From Thioalkalivibrio denitrificans (GTDB lineage: Bacteria; Pseudomonadota; Gammaproteobacteria; Ectothiorhodospirales; Ectothiorhodospiraceae): a stretch of DNA of 64,000 nucleotides. The stretch lies in contig NZ_MVBK01000001.1 in the NCBI RefSeq assembly GCF_002000365.1, positions 21,448 to 85,447 of the forward strand, given 5' to 3'. The notes under the pieces are model-generated. The model searched no databases. It was not told the origin of the DNA and worked only from the letters and a program-made list of their open reading frames with translations. This document shows, piece after piece, positions 35,501 to 43,877 of the stretch; position 1 is the first letter of the stretch; each line of letters begins with the position of its first letter. Position numbers and translations under genes: made by a program.

Positions 35501-35643
35501 CGGTGGTAAGGTCTGGGGACACCCTGTACCTCGTTAAGCCATTGCTACAGCGCCTCTGGTTGCACTCCGAGGCGTACCGCGATGCTGAGAGGATCGTGCG
35601 TCGCGTAATGACCGCTCCGCGAGACTTGGAGGTTGCTCAGTGA
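32572..35643 (+). CDS. Large N6-adenine DNA methyltransferase of a defence locus
   Basis: 1023 residues. The N-terminal 150 residues form a small mixed domain (TAVFDVEGVPTVCFIEDDG). A helical region follows (LLKNLKHMVEELIGFGLT, LFISYLEHRDI). The Rossmann methyltransferase core has YYTPRHLANLAV (about 306-317), motif I DGACGSGIL (about 334-342), GSDLNKSACRV and catalytic motif IV SNPPW (about 451-455). The C-terminal half would hold target recognition. It resembles the methyltransferases of type IIG/BREX/DISARM-like systems, but none of their other core genes is nearby. The start is GTG after AGGAAGGG. It overlaps the next gene by four bases (GTGA). Confidence 0.85.
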   Translation: MTDSMTQRWLEAWGYTRAREGLHRRGDSASPLHAYRNEIQELLDPGNEIRATAVFDVEGVPTVCFIEDDGSLANSQESLNRIREKIWNQNLISVALVVNLDQALALPVGRKTLEPERITWAQREPNGPYSCRGIQTGELFRRHKDWFEPEDRVDEQLLKNLKHMVEELIGFGLTKVDAQYLMAQVLFISYLEHRDIVGDRYRRKHHLRCFETLVQDGDRRGIVRLIKRLKTDLNGDFLEPETKGSGLWKALSDDALELLYRFLQREDLDGGQRSLWRYDFRYIPVELLSGIYETFLADDKREVGAYYTPRHLANLAVDQAFRHSPDILSERVYDGACGSGILLTTAYRRMLSYAQAKARKPLSFRERRKLLEGHIFGSDLNKSACRVTAFSLYLSMLEGLQPTDISKLQDNSRVKLPNLSQGNIIGGVDRGDFFSNRNPHANSHNFTILLSNPPWVEPKGRTDLPSDTWAAENGFKLPRRQTAAAFMLRARDCLAPEGRLCLILPVSVAAAPTSGKFIGDWLDYYEPETLINFGDLRKLLFSTARQPCMIAVGRPRPHDQVRQISGRETFEYWVPKADISLAFGRLTLHSQDRHELSTRFIQMDNEPLTTLFWGTKQDMATISSLRMMGRLGDMIGKDGPWSNRKGYHVHDASITDPVSSRPLRELPFLDARKFHVDGPVLDKVLLEDFPSDIKTLARLPDALMAAFSGPKIVFTDGITSDRKVRAAFSSEAFTFKHSIGMLSGPPRDEPLMRFVAAYLHSSLVQYILLMTAYQVNFERERVSLKDIQRLPFMHPDRHEHSGRAWQIVKEVSEQTKQFENAGGILQQGSDPKKRDELILEYFGLDRLQKERIKEVSTLIAPNLQPGTIKALDTPLQQRAHQKQLTAYGRSLRDEIRAWSRARGGVGDVMVEVMANSTHVCGPLGIVKVTPAPRGGRVREKLQAEADDKAFNAVLEALGKKGLLPLDAGSLLQLAPDTVVRSGDTLYLVKPLLQRLWLHSEAYRDAERIVRRVMTAPRDLEVAQ

Positions 35644-36308
35644 GACGACGCTTTAGCTGGGAGGAGTTGCTTCCAGTAGAGGAGACACGTGCGGCAACGG
35701 CGTTCATGATCGAGGTATGGAAGAAGGCATCGAGTGCCAATCCGAAAGACTTTAAATACAGCGCACGCGAACCCGATCTAACCGGGATGCTCACCTATTA
35801 CCTGCATCAACTTGGAGCGGACGGAAGAATCCTCGGTTTCTGGAATGCTGAGACACAAATGCCGAGGAAACGCGGGATCGGGCGCCTGTCTCGAACCCGG
35901 AAAGACCTCTCATACCAGTCGAACTTATCAGGCGGCCGCCTGGACCTCACTTTCGAGTTCAAAAAAATTACAACATCCAACCTGGGCGCCTACCGTGGCG
36001 ATGGGGGAATGAAGCGGTTTGTAGATGGTGACTACGCGATCGGAAAACCGCTTGCCTTCATGGTTGGGATCTCCAGGCCGGGTGATATGGCACCGATCAA
36101 ACACCTGCGCCGCTCACTGATGAATAAGGCAACCCAGAGGGTCTTGAGGATGGTGCGCGATGGCTCCGGACGCTACTTGGTCGAGCCGTCTGAAGCCGTG
36201 CCCGGCTTCTGCCAATTTGATACCGAACACAACCGTCCCCGTGGCAAAGCGCCTGCTCACGGCACTATCACGTTGGGACACATTTTCTTGGAGTGCCCTA
36301 GTTCCTAA
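35640..36308 (+). CDS. Putative PD-(D/E)XK nuclease partner of the methyltransferase
   Basis: 222 residues, coupled to the methyltransferase gene by a GTGA overlap. The segment GGRLDLTFEFKKI (Asp about 102, Glu 106, Lys 108) has the D...ExK form of PD-(D/E)XK nucleases, with an acidic EPDLTGMLTYYL stretch (44-55) upstream as a possible additional ligand. No other recognisable domain is present. By position it is the likely restriction component, or a modification-dependent accessory, of a two-gene system under the WYL regulator. The nuclease call rests on motif and context, not on overall similarity. Confidence 0.55.
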   Translation: MRRRFSWEELLPVEETRAATAFMIEVWKKASSANPKDFKYSAREPDLTGMLTYYLHQLGADGRILGFWNAETQMPRKRGIGRLSRTRKDLSYQSNLSGGRLDLTFEFKKITTSNLGAYRGDGGMKRFVDGDYAIGKPLAFMVGISRPGDMAPIKHLRRSLMNKATQRVLRMVRDGSGRYLVEPSEAVPGFCQFDTEHNRPRGKAPAHGTITLGHIFLECPSS

Positions 36309-36356
36309 GCATTTGTCCGACATGCTGCGCACGCAGGATAAATGCTTAGGAACTAG
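36298..36356. repeat. 17-bp perfect inverted repeat at the nuclease gene stop codon
   Basis: CTAGTTCCTAAGCATTT (36298-36314) and its exact complement (36340-36356) are separated by 25 bases. The stop codon TAA of the nuclease gene lies inside the left arm. No T run follows, so it is not a standard terminator. It may be the end of a lost mobile element, a recombinase site, or a 3' processing hairpin. The remaining sequence to 36722 shows no gene. Confidence 0.6.
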
Positions 36357-36722
36357 ATGCTCAACACCGTTATGTGGCAGCAGGGTGTAGTCTCAGTGCG
36401 TATTCGACGCTCATTCGGCCACCCATTCCGCGACCGTGCGACGGCAGGTGCACTATATTGCGTTGGCACCTGGCATAGCCATTTATCCGAGACAGGTGGC
36501 TCTGGGCGCGACTACGCTACATGGGCGATCATCGCGGTGGGTTGCGCTTCTCAGCCTTGGTGTTGCTGATTCAAATCCCCTCTTCATATCAAGCCGCGCA
36601 GGCAGTCGACGCCCACGATAGGAGTACACTTGCGGCCTGAAGCGAGGGGCTTTCACCGTTTCATTTGCCCTTTCGGTTAGGGCCATTGCCGTTATCCGGC
36701 CATTCCCTTCCAGCCCTTTCAG

Positions 36723-37325
36723 TTATCGCCTTTTTGGGGCCTTTCCCTCCGCCATTTTCTCCCGGAGAGCGGAGCGGCCACCGGGCAGGTATCGGTAGAG
36801 GGTGGAAGGGGAGACTCCGAGCCGCTTGGCGACGTCCTCTGCTGTTATCGTCTCGTCGGCCAACATGGCTGTAGCGGCCGTGAGATCTTTCTCTGTGAGG
36901 GCAGGTGGGCGGCCGCCTCGGCGTCCGCGTGCCCGGGCGGCTTGGAGGCCTGCGACAGTGCGCTCCCTGATGATGGCACGCTCGAACTCGGCCAGGGCGG
37001 CGAAGATGTGGAACACCAATTTGCCGCCGGAGGTGGTTGTGTCGATGGCCTCGGTGAGGGAGCGGAATCCGATATTTCGCTCCCCGAGGGATTCCACCGT
37101 CTCGATCAGCTGCTTGATGGAGCGGGCCAAGCGATCAAGGCGCCAGACGACCAAGGTGTCGCCGGGTCGCATGAAGTCGAGGGCGGCGAGCAGTTCGGGT
37201 CTGTCTCGCTGAGCGCCGGACGCCTTCTCGGTGAATACGCGGTCACACCCCGCTGCGTGTAAGGCATCGAGTTGGAGGGCAGGGTCCTGGTCCTGGGTTG
37301 ACACCCTTGCGTATCCGATGAGCAT
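36723..37325 (-). CDS. Serine recombinase / Tn3-type resolvase
   Basis: 200 residues. The catalytic domain has IGYARVSTQDQDPALQLD with the nucleophilic Ser (about 9), LVVWRLDRLARS with conserved Arg residues, and the AEFERAIIRERT helix. A C-terminal helix-turn-helix (VAKRLGVSPSTLYRYLPGG) follows. This is the small resolvase/invertase class. No transposase is nearby, so it is either a leftover of a Tn3-family transposon or a local inversion/resolution enzyme. A palindromic site lies directly upstream. Confidence 0.93.
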   Translation of the reverse strand: MLIGYARVSTQDQDPALQLDALHAAGCDRVFTEKASGAQRDRPELLAALDFMRPGDTLVVWRLDRLARSIKQLIETVESLGERNIGFRSLTEAIDTTTSGGKLVFHIFAALAEFERAIIRERTVAGLQAARARGRRGGRPPALTEKDLTAATAMLADETITAEDVAKRLGVSPSTLYRYLPGGRSALREKMAEGKAPKRR

Positions 37326-37335
37326 CGCGCTGTTC

Positions 37336-37396
37336 TCTCAAAACTCGTATAAATCGTACGTTTCGAGAGAGAATGTTTCAAGAGACAGTTTTGAGA
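37336..37396. promoter_or_regulatory. Resolution-site-like palindromes upstream of the serine recombinase
   Basis: TCTCAAAACT (37336-37345) and AGTTTTGAGA (37387-37396) form a 10-bp inverted repeat. Between them ACTCGTATAAATCGTACGTT forms another imperfect palindrome with an AT centre, as expected of a recombinase crossover site. Position right before the gene fits a res site that also acts as operator. Confidence 0.5.
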
Positions 37397-37727
37397 TACT
37401 TCCAGCCTCCGCGTGGTACCGGTTCAGGACTCGCCCCTGCGCTATCCCTAAAACGGTGGTTTTCCGGACACGATCTGGAGACCTCCGTGAAGCCTTCGCG
37501 GGACTTGTGCGGCCGGCGCGCTGCCGATGAGGAGTGCATTGTCACAACCCGATTGAATTGAGCGCAAGGCTCGATTGTTCTTGACTGATTTATTGGCAAT
37601 CATTATGATTTAGATTGAATCGAAGTGTGTAGGAAGAACCGTACCAGAAGTGGATAAGTTCGCGACTGAGCGTGAGGGCCTGGCGATCAGCTTTAGCAGC
37701 CGCTGTTCGCCCTGAGCTAAGCCGGCC

Positions 37728-37857
37728 TAGACCTCGATCGAAGGCTCGGGTGATGTCACCGCCCACGGTCAGGCCGCATACCTGGATGTCCGGATCAACG
37801 GTTCCAGCGATGTGGACACCAGCGTGCTGGTCGCCGACCGCGCTAGTCTGTAGGGGG
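37728..37857 (+). pseudogene. Fragment of a GIN-domain (DUF2807) protein
   Basis: One frame reads EGSGDVTAHGQAAYLDVRI, then NGSSDVDTSV, then a stop. The repeating GSGDV...G pattern is typical of GIN (DUF2807) beta-repeat domains. The start and remaining repeats are missing, so this is a remnant. The rest of 37.4-37.97 kb holds nothing I recognise. Confidence 0.5.
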
Positions 37858-37969
37858 CGGGTTCGGGCGCCATCGAGGCATTCGTTCGTTCCGAGGTACG
37901 CGCTTGACTCGCCGTTTCCGGCGACAGCATGGTGCAATATTGCCGCCACTGTGGCATAGGAGAATTCAC

Positions 37970-38239
37970 ATGCCCAAAGTTGAAACCCGTGTATTGACCG
38001 CACACGTGCCTGTCCCGCTCGCCGAGAAGGTTGACCAGTTGGCCCAGCGCCTCGAACGCTCGCGCGGCTGGGTCATGAAACAGGCTCTTTCGGCCTGGGT
38101 CGCTCAGGAGGAAGAGCGCGACCGGCTGACGCATGAGGCGTTGGCCGATGTGGACGCCGGTCGCGTCATAGACCACCAGGCAGTGCAGGCGTGGGCGGAT
38201 AGCTTGAGCACCGATGAACCACAGCCGCTGCCTCGCTGA
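37970..38239 (+). CDS. Ribbon-helix-helix antitoxin (ParD/CopG-like)
   Basis: 89 residues starting PKVETRVLTAHVPVPLAEKV (beta strand) followed by two helices with RLERSRGWVMKQALSAW, the ribbon-helix-helix fold of CopG/ParD antitoxins. A C-terminal acidic tail would bind the toxin. The start is preceded by AGGAGAATTCAC. Its stop overlaps the toxin start (TGATG). Confidence 0.9.
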   Translation: MPKVETRVLTAHVPVPLAEKVDQLAQRLERSRGWVMKQALSAWVAQEEERDRLTHEALADVDAGRVIDHQAVQAWADSLSTDEPQPLPR

Positions 38240-38514
38240 TGGAGCTGAAGTGGACCAGCAAGGCGCTTTCCGACCTGGCGCGCCTGTACGAATTTCTGTC
38301 CCCTGTGAATAGGCCAGCCGCTGCACGGGCAGTGCAGGCGTTGACCAAGGCTCCGACGATCCTGCTGACCAACCCGCGTGTCGGCGAGCAATTGTTCGAA
38401 TTCCAGCCGCGTGAGGTCCGGCGGATTTTGATTGGACACTATGAGATGCGCTACGAGATCCAGCATGAGACGATCTACGTGCTACGGCTGTGGCATACGA
38501 GGGAAGATCGGTAG
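38239..38514 (+). CDS. ParE/RelE-family toxin
   Basis: 91 residues, type II toxin of the ParE/RelE fold: MELKWTSKALSDLARLYEF at the start, then NPRVGEQLFEFQPREVRRI and YEIQHETIYVLRLWHTRED at the end. ParE toxins inhibit DNA gyrase, RelE toxins cut mRNA at the ribosome; the ribbon-helix-helix partner favours ParE. The pair may stabilise the ICE. Confidence 0.92.
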   Translation: MELKWTSKALSDLARLYEFLSPVNRPAAARAVQALTKAPTILLTNPRVGEQLFEFQPREVRRILIGHYEMRYEIQHETIYVLRLWHTREDR

Positions 38515-39124
38515 TCCCGATGGCTTACATCATCGCCGCATGGTGCCATCCTCAGAACCGATGGCGCGACAGCCAGTTTCTCCACTAGGCCAGACAGGTA
38601 TACGCCAAGACCAAGGGTGGTTGTGTTCCGAAGTGCGCGGGCAGCCTGGTGTACACGCCTTGCCTGTCGGGAGCAGGCATTCGGAATGCGCCCGCAAGGC
38701 CTGAGCAGTTTGACTCAATAGATCCCCATAACCAGTACATGAGCTTCTGCTGTTGCGGCAGAGTTTTGCGCGCCGTCCAGTGGGGGATTGTCGATACTCC
38801 CGCTACGAACGGCAGTAACATATCCGGGCCAAGCATTCGAATTCGGTATAATCCCCATGGTTATGTAAGCTCAAACCATCATCCAGGGACACGGGCTGCG
38901 AGAACAATGGAGTATACGAGCAGGCAGTACTCGCGACGGGATCCCAGCCGTCGAGTGATCCTCACTCGACGATTACCGACTCGGGCACTTTTGTCCCCGA
39001 GCGTCAAGCGAGCTTTTCGATTCCGAGATTACGATCAAAGCCCGACCCTCCGGTGGCCTATCCTCGGTTCAGACCATCACTTCCCGCGCACCGGGGGGGG
39101 CAGGTATTGTGCGGCGAATGTGTC
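38515..39124. other. 610-base stretch without a recognisable gene
   Basis: The open frames here have no protein family I recognise and look compositionally random. Near 38841-38852 a good -10-like TATAAT occurs (GGTATAATCC), but no gene follows it. This looks like decayed sequence between the toxin-antitoxin pair and the mer unit. Confidence 0.4.
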
Positions 39125-39278
39125 GCATAGAGCGTTACACTGCGTGTTTGCAGGATAACATCCACCGTGGAGATCTGGGACCGCTGCCCACGGTATTCAT
39201 TCGCCGGCCAAACACGGGCGCAACTTGCGCGGTCCTGGGGATTTACGCGGCTGTTAGGTCGCATACACATAGTTGGGC
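39125..39278 (+). repeat. 154-bp attC-like element, copy B, ending in an R' box before the mer unit
   Basis: Starts GCATAGAGCGTTACAC and ends TTTACGCGGCTGTTAGG...CATACACATAGTTGGGC. It matches the element at 12764-12918 in length, both ends and the final GTTRRRY box, but not in its centre. The mer cassette-like unit starts at its last box (39272). See copy A for the attC interpretation. Confidence 0.5.
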
Positions 39279-39303
39279 GGCTGCGCACCGAAACAGTCTC
39301 AGT

Positions 39304-41140
<1,837 letters not shown>

Positions 41141-41170
41141 GGTCTTGATCTCCTGAAATGGAATGGATTT

Positions 41171-41563
41171 TCAGCTCAACACGGCGCCGATCAAGTACGG
41201 CGCGACGGCCGACAGGGCCACCAGCCCGGAAGTCACCCAGAACACTACGCGGTAGACACGTTTCACCTCGGGCACGGCGCACGCCTCGCCTTCCGCGCAC
41301 TCGGTCTGTGGCCGGTAAAGCCGCCGCCAGGCGAAGAACAGGGCCACCGCAGCGATGCCGATAAACAGCCAGCGATAGGGGTAAAGGGCGTGCAGGTTGG
41401 ACAGCCAGGCGCCGCCCAGCCCCAGCATCACCAGAACAAATGGCAACACACAGCAGACCGAGGCGAGGGCCGCGCCGAGCCCGCCGAGTCCCAGCAGGCC
41501 CCTGTCGGCATTATTTGCGAGCGGAGCCGAGCGCCGGCTAATTGGGGTGTCATGGTCATTCAT
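41171..41563 (-). CDS. merT: Mercuric ion transporter MerT
   Basis: 130 residues, inner-membrane importer of Hg(II). Three membrane segments. The first has the essential vicinal cysteine pair in ALASVCCVLPFVLVMLG; the cytoplasmic loop has the second pair in CAEGEACAVPEV; the third helix is VFWVTSGLVALSAVAPYLIG. First gene of the merTPA operon, 130 bases from the divergent merR. Confidence 0.94.
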   Translation of the reverse strand: MNDHDTPISRRSAPLANNADRGLLGLGGLGAALASVCCVLPFVLVMLGLGGAWLSNLHALYPYRWLFIGIAAVALFFAWRRLYRPQTECAEGEACAVPEVKRVYRVVFWVTSGLVALSAVAPYLIGAVLS

Positions 41564-41659
41564 TCTTTCAAACTCCGGTTGCTGTTCGAGAATCTGCGTA
41601 ACCGCCGCACGGGGCAGAAATCCGCATTGATGCGATTGACGAGACGTGGCACAGGGACC

Positions 41660-41690
41660 ACCATAGACCCTGTAGTGGCTACAGGGTCAA
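41660..41690 (-). promoter_or_regulatory. mer operator-promoter with MerR-type 19-bp spacer
   Basis: Reading on the minus strand: -35 TTGACC, a 19-base spacer containing the dyad ACCCTGTAG/CTACAGGGT, then -10 TATGGT. The overlong spacer with a central dyad is the signature of MerR-activated promoters, where MerR untwists DNA when Hg(II) binds. It lies between merT and the divergent merR. Confidence 0.9.
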
Positions 41691-41696
41691 GAGCCC

Positions 41697-42113
41697 ATGC
41701 GTATCGGAGAGCTCGCGCGTCAGACCGGTTGTCAGGTTGAGACCATTCGCTATTACGAGCGGGTGGGCATCCTGCCAGAACCAAAACGGGGGCAGAACAA
41801 CTATCGGCACTACGTAGATGCTCACCGGCGCCGCCTGCAGTTTGTCCGCCGCTGCCGGGAGCTTGGATTCACGCTGGAAGAAGTTCGGACGCTGCTCAGC
41901 ATGATAGACGGCGGCACTTATAGTTGCGCAGAAGTGGAGGCGCTGGGGCGCGGTCACCTCGAAGCGGTCCGTTCGAAAATCGCCGATCTCAGACAGATGG
42001 AGTCAACACTGAGTGAACTGGTGTCCACGTGCCATGGCGGAGACACGCCGGACTGTTCGTTTCTCGAGGAATTATTCGAGGGACAATTTGAGCATAAAGC
42101 CGCCCAACAATAG
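41697..42113 (+). CDS. merR: Mercury-responsive regulator MerR
   Basis: 138 residues. The N-terminal winged helix-turn-helix RIGELARQTGCQVETIRYYE leads to a long dimerisation helix. The three Hg-binding cysteines are recognisable: SCAEVEAL (about 83), and STCHGGDTPDCSF (about 115 and 123). It represses merTPA without mercury and activates it with mercury from the divergent promoter. The last codons (GCCGCCCAACAATAG) run into a cassette-type R'' box. Confidence 0.95.
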   Translation: MRIGELARQTGCQVETIRYYERVGILPEPKRGQNNYRHYVDAHRRRLQFVRRCRELGFTLEEVRTLLSMIDGGTYSCAEVEALGRGHLEAVRSKIADLRQMESTLSELVSTCHGGDTPDCSFLEELFEGQFEHKAAQQ

Positions 42114-42200
42114 CTTCAACGCGGACCGGCTTTTCCGCTGGCGCTCCAAAGCCGGCCGGTGGAAGCTGAGGCAAACTACTATCGGCAACTCGCCAGTCAG
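42099..42200 (+). other. Degenerate attC closing the mer cassette-like unit
   Basis: GCCGCCCAAC (42099-42108) is the exact 10-base reverse complement of GTTGGGCGGC at 39272, where the mer unit begins. It is followed by AATAGCTTCAACGCGGACC, similar to an R''-L'' arm, a GC-rich hairpin (GGCTTTTCCGCTGGCG...AAAGCC) and GGTGGAAGCTGAGGC. A final GTTRRRY is not intact. I read it as an attC with a decayed or rearranged right end. Confidence 0.55.
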
Positions 42201-42256
42201 GCCGCGATGGCGGCTTGACTTAAACCAACCAGCCTCCGCGATACCCGGGGCGGTTC

Positions 42257-42559
42257 ATGGTTGCGAAAGAGGCAGAGCCTGACGAGGAGCCAGCGACACT
42301 AGGGCTTCAGGGCCAAGGGTTTGGGTTTGATGAAAACATAAGAAAGACGATCTCAGCACTAAACAGTTCGCGTTATACTTGGCGCTCCGTTAGCGGTGTT
42401 GCTCAGGAGAGCGGGTTGCCCCGTGAAAGCGCGACTCGAAGCTTGAAATGGCTAGAAGCGAATGGATTGGTGATGCGTGTTGGAGTAAGCAGACGGATTA
42501 ACTGGGGACTTACTGAGCAGGGTCGTGATGTCGCCAACTCACTGCCTAGTCAGGCATAA
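42257..42559 (+). CDS. Small winged-helix (MarR-like) DNA-binding protein
   Basis: 100 residues. The central part YTWRSVSGVAQESGLPRES, then RSLKWLEANGLVMRVG and WGLTEQGRDVANSL has the helix-turn-helix plus wing pattern of MarR/winged-helix proteins. No effector domain is present. Its stop codon overlaps the R'' box GGCATAAC of the attC split by the IS3 element, so it is probably a cassette gene. The matching start box expected for its cassette is not found upstream. Confidence 0.65.
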   Translation: MVAKEAEPDEEPATLGLQGQGFGFDENIRKTISALNSSRYTWRSVSGVAQESGLPRESATRSLKWLEANGLVMRVGVSRRINWGLTEQGRDVANSLPSQA

Positions 42560-42615
42560 CACGTCGCTCCAGGCGACGTCAGGCCGCGCGCGGCCTTCCT
42601 CGGCTGAGCTTGGCG
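42553..42615 (+). other. Left part of an attC site split by the IS3 element
   Basis: R'' GGCATAAC is followed by ACGTCGCTCCAGGCGACG, a hairpin GGCCGCGCGCGGCC and GGCTGAGCTTGGCG. The other end, GCGTTGGGC, lies at 43836-43844 across the insertion. Joined at the 3-bp duplication GCG, the end reads GCTGAGCTTGGCGTTGGGC, almost the same as the intact attC at 45.9 kb (GCTGAGCTTAGGCGTTCGGC). Confidence 0.75.
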
Positions 42616-43490
42616 GGGTTCTCCCCCGTTTCCGCGAACGGTTGAGTTAAGAGTAATTGCTTCTGCTTAGCCGCCTCAAGACGCCGCCTGCGGCGCGGGT
42701 TGTGGAAGCGCTCGATGTAGTCGAATACGTCGGCTCTGGCCTCGGCGCGGGTCTGATAGATTCTGCGATTGACCCGTTCGCGCTTCAGCAGCCCGAAGAA
42801 GCCTTCCATCGAGGCGTTGTCCGCGCAGCTGCCCACTGCGCTCATGCTACAGATCAGATTGTGGCCTTTGAGGAAGCGCTGATATTCCCCGCTGGTGAAC
42901 TGGCAGCCGCGGTCCGAGTGCAGAATGACCGGTGAGCGATCCGGCCGTTGCCACAGCGCCATCAGCACCGCCTGCAACACCAGGTCACGGGCCTGACGGT
43001 GACTCATCGACCAGCCAACGATGATGTCTGTGCACAGATCCTTGACCCCGCACAGATACAGCCAGCCCTCGGCCGTCTCGATGAACGTGATATCGGTGAC
43101 CCACTTGGTGTTGGGTTCCTCGGCACGAAAATCCCGAGCCAGATGATTGTGCACACCGTTGGGGCGAGTGCCGGAGCCTTTCTTGCGCCAGCGTGTCTTC
43201 TGCGGGACCCCTTGGATGGCGTTGATCCGCATCAGGCGGGCCACGCGGTTCTGCCCGCAGGACACACCCGCATACCGAAGCTCCTCCCAGATCCGTGGCG
43301 CACCCAGCACCCCGTCACTGTCGGCGTGCAGACGGCGAATGTCGGCCAGCAATCGTGAATTGGCCTCTTCGCGGCGACTCGGCGCTCGCTCACGCCAGCC
43401 GTAATATCCACTGGAAGAGACCTTCAGGCACTCACACATCAGCCGAATCGGGAAGGCGTCGCGGCAACGCTCGATCATGCGGTACTTCAC
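42579..43490 (-). CDS. IS3-family transposase OrfB (DDE catalytic subunit)
   Basis: 303 residues with an rve integrase core: WVTDITFIETAEGWLYLC (first Asp), VILHSDRGCQF (second Asp) and NASMEGFFGLLKRERV (Glu). An N-terminal HTH_21 region (IRRLHADSDGVLGAPRIWEE) is present. It starts with GTG overlapping the orfA stop (GTGA); IS3 elements usually make an OrfAB fusion by -1 frameshifting. The reading frame runs through the terminal inverted repeat, so its last 12 codons and stop come from the flanking attC DNA. Confidence 0.93.
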   Translation of the reverse strand: MKYRMIERCRDAFPIRLMCECLKVSSSGYYGWRERAPSRREEANSRLLADIRRLHADSDGVLGAPRIWEELRYAGVSCGQNRVARLMRINAIQGVPQKTRWRKKGSGTRPNGVHNHLARDFRAEEPNTKWVTDITFIETAEGWLYLCGVKDLCTDIIVGWSMSHRQARDLVLQAVLMALWQRPDRSPVILHSDRGCQFTSGEYQRFLKGHNLICSMSAVGSCADNASMEGFFGLLKRERVNRRIYQTRAEARADVFDYIERFHNPRRRRRLEAAKQKQLLLTQPFAETGENPAKLSRGRPRAA

Positions 43491-43835
43491 TTCGACTCTT
43501 TCGCGAAGAACGCCGCCGCCTCTTTTAAAAAATCCCGTTCCTTCTTCACCCGCACCAGCTCACGCTTGAGTGCGGCCAGCTCCTCATCACGCGGCCTGCC
43601 GTGACCGGGAAACGCCTTGGAGCCCTCGCCCTGGGCCTCCCGAATCCACCGGGTCAGCACACTGGAGTTGATGCCCAGGTCGCGGGCCACCTGACTGGCC
43701 GATTGACCACTGGATCGCACCAGCCCGACCGCCTCGCGCTTGAACTCCACCGAAAACGTCCTTCTCCTTGCCATGACACACCTCCGCGCTCAGTATGAGC
43801 CTTAATGATGTGTCCGTGGAAACGGGGGAGAACCC
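42616..43835 (-). mobile_element. IS3-family insertion sequence, complete
   Basis: 1220 bp with terminal inverted repeats GGGTTCTCCCCCGTTTCC (18 bp perfect, 22 of 24 overall) at both ends, flanked by the 3-bp duplication GCG (42613-42615 and 43836-43838), as expected for the IS3 family. It encodes OrfA and OrfB in overlapping frames on the minus strand. It sits inside an attC site. Confidence 0.88.
43487..43774 (-). CDS. IS3-family transposase OrfA
   Basis: 95 residues: helix-turn-helix (RRTFSVEFKREAVGLVR, SQVARDLGINSSVLTRWI) and a leucine-zipper-like tail (ELAALKRELVRVKKERDFL). It binds the IS ends and forms the N-terminal part of the OrfAB transposase. A TTTTTTAAAA tract near its end (43527-43536) may promote frameshifting, though I cannot identify the slip site with certainty. 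Confidence 0.92.
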   Translation of the reverse strand: MARRRTFSVEFKREAVGLVRSSGQSASQVARDLGINSSVLTRWIREAQGEGSKAFPGHGRPRDEELAALKRELVRVKKERDFLKEAAAFFAKESK

Positions 43836-43877
43836 GCGTTGGGCATCAGTAGTGGCCCATAACAGGAAGCGCGCTCT

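Noticed and set aside
31510-36308. BREX or DISARM system, suggested by the WYL regulator and large methyltransferase
   Set aside because: No BrxC, PglZ, BrxL, DrmA, DrmB or other core genes are near; only a small nuclease-like partner is present.
37970-38514. ParD/ParE pair as another integron cassette
   Set aside because: Such pairs are common in cassettes, but no GTTRRRY/RYYYAAC pair or attC surrounds this one.
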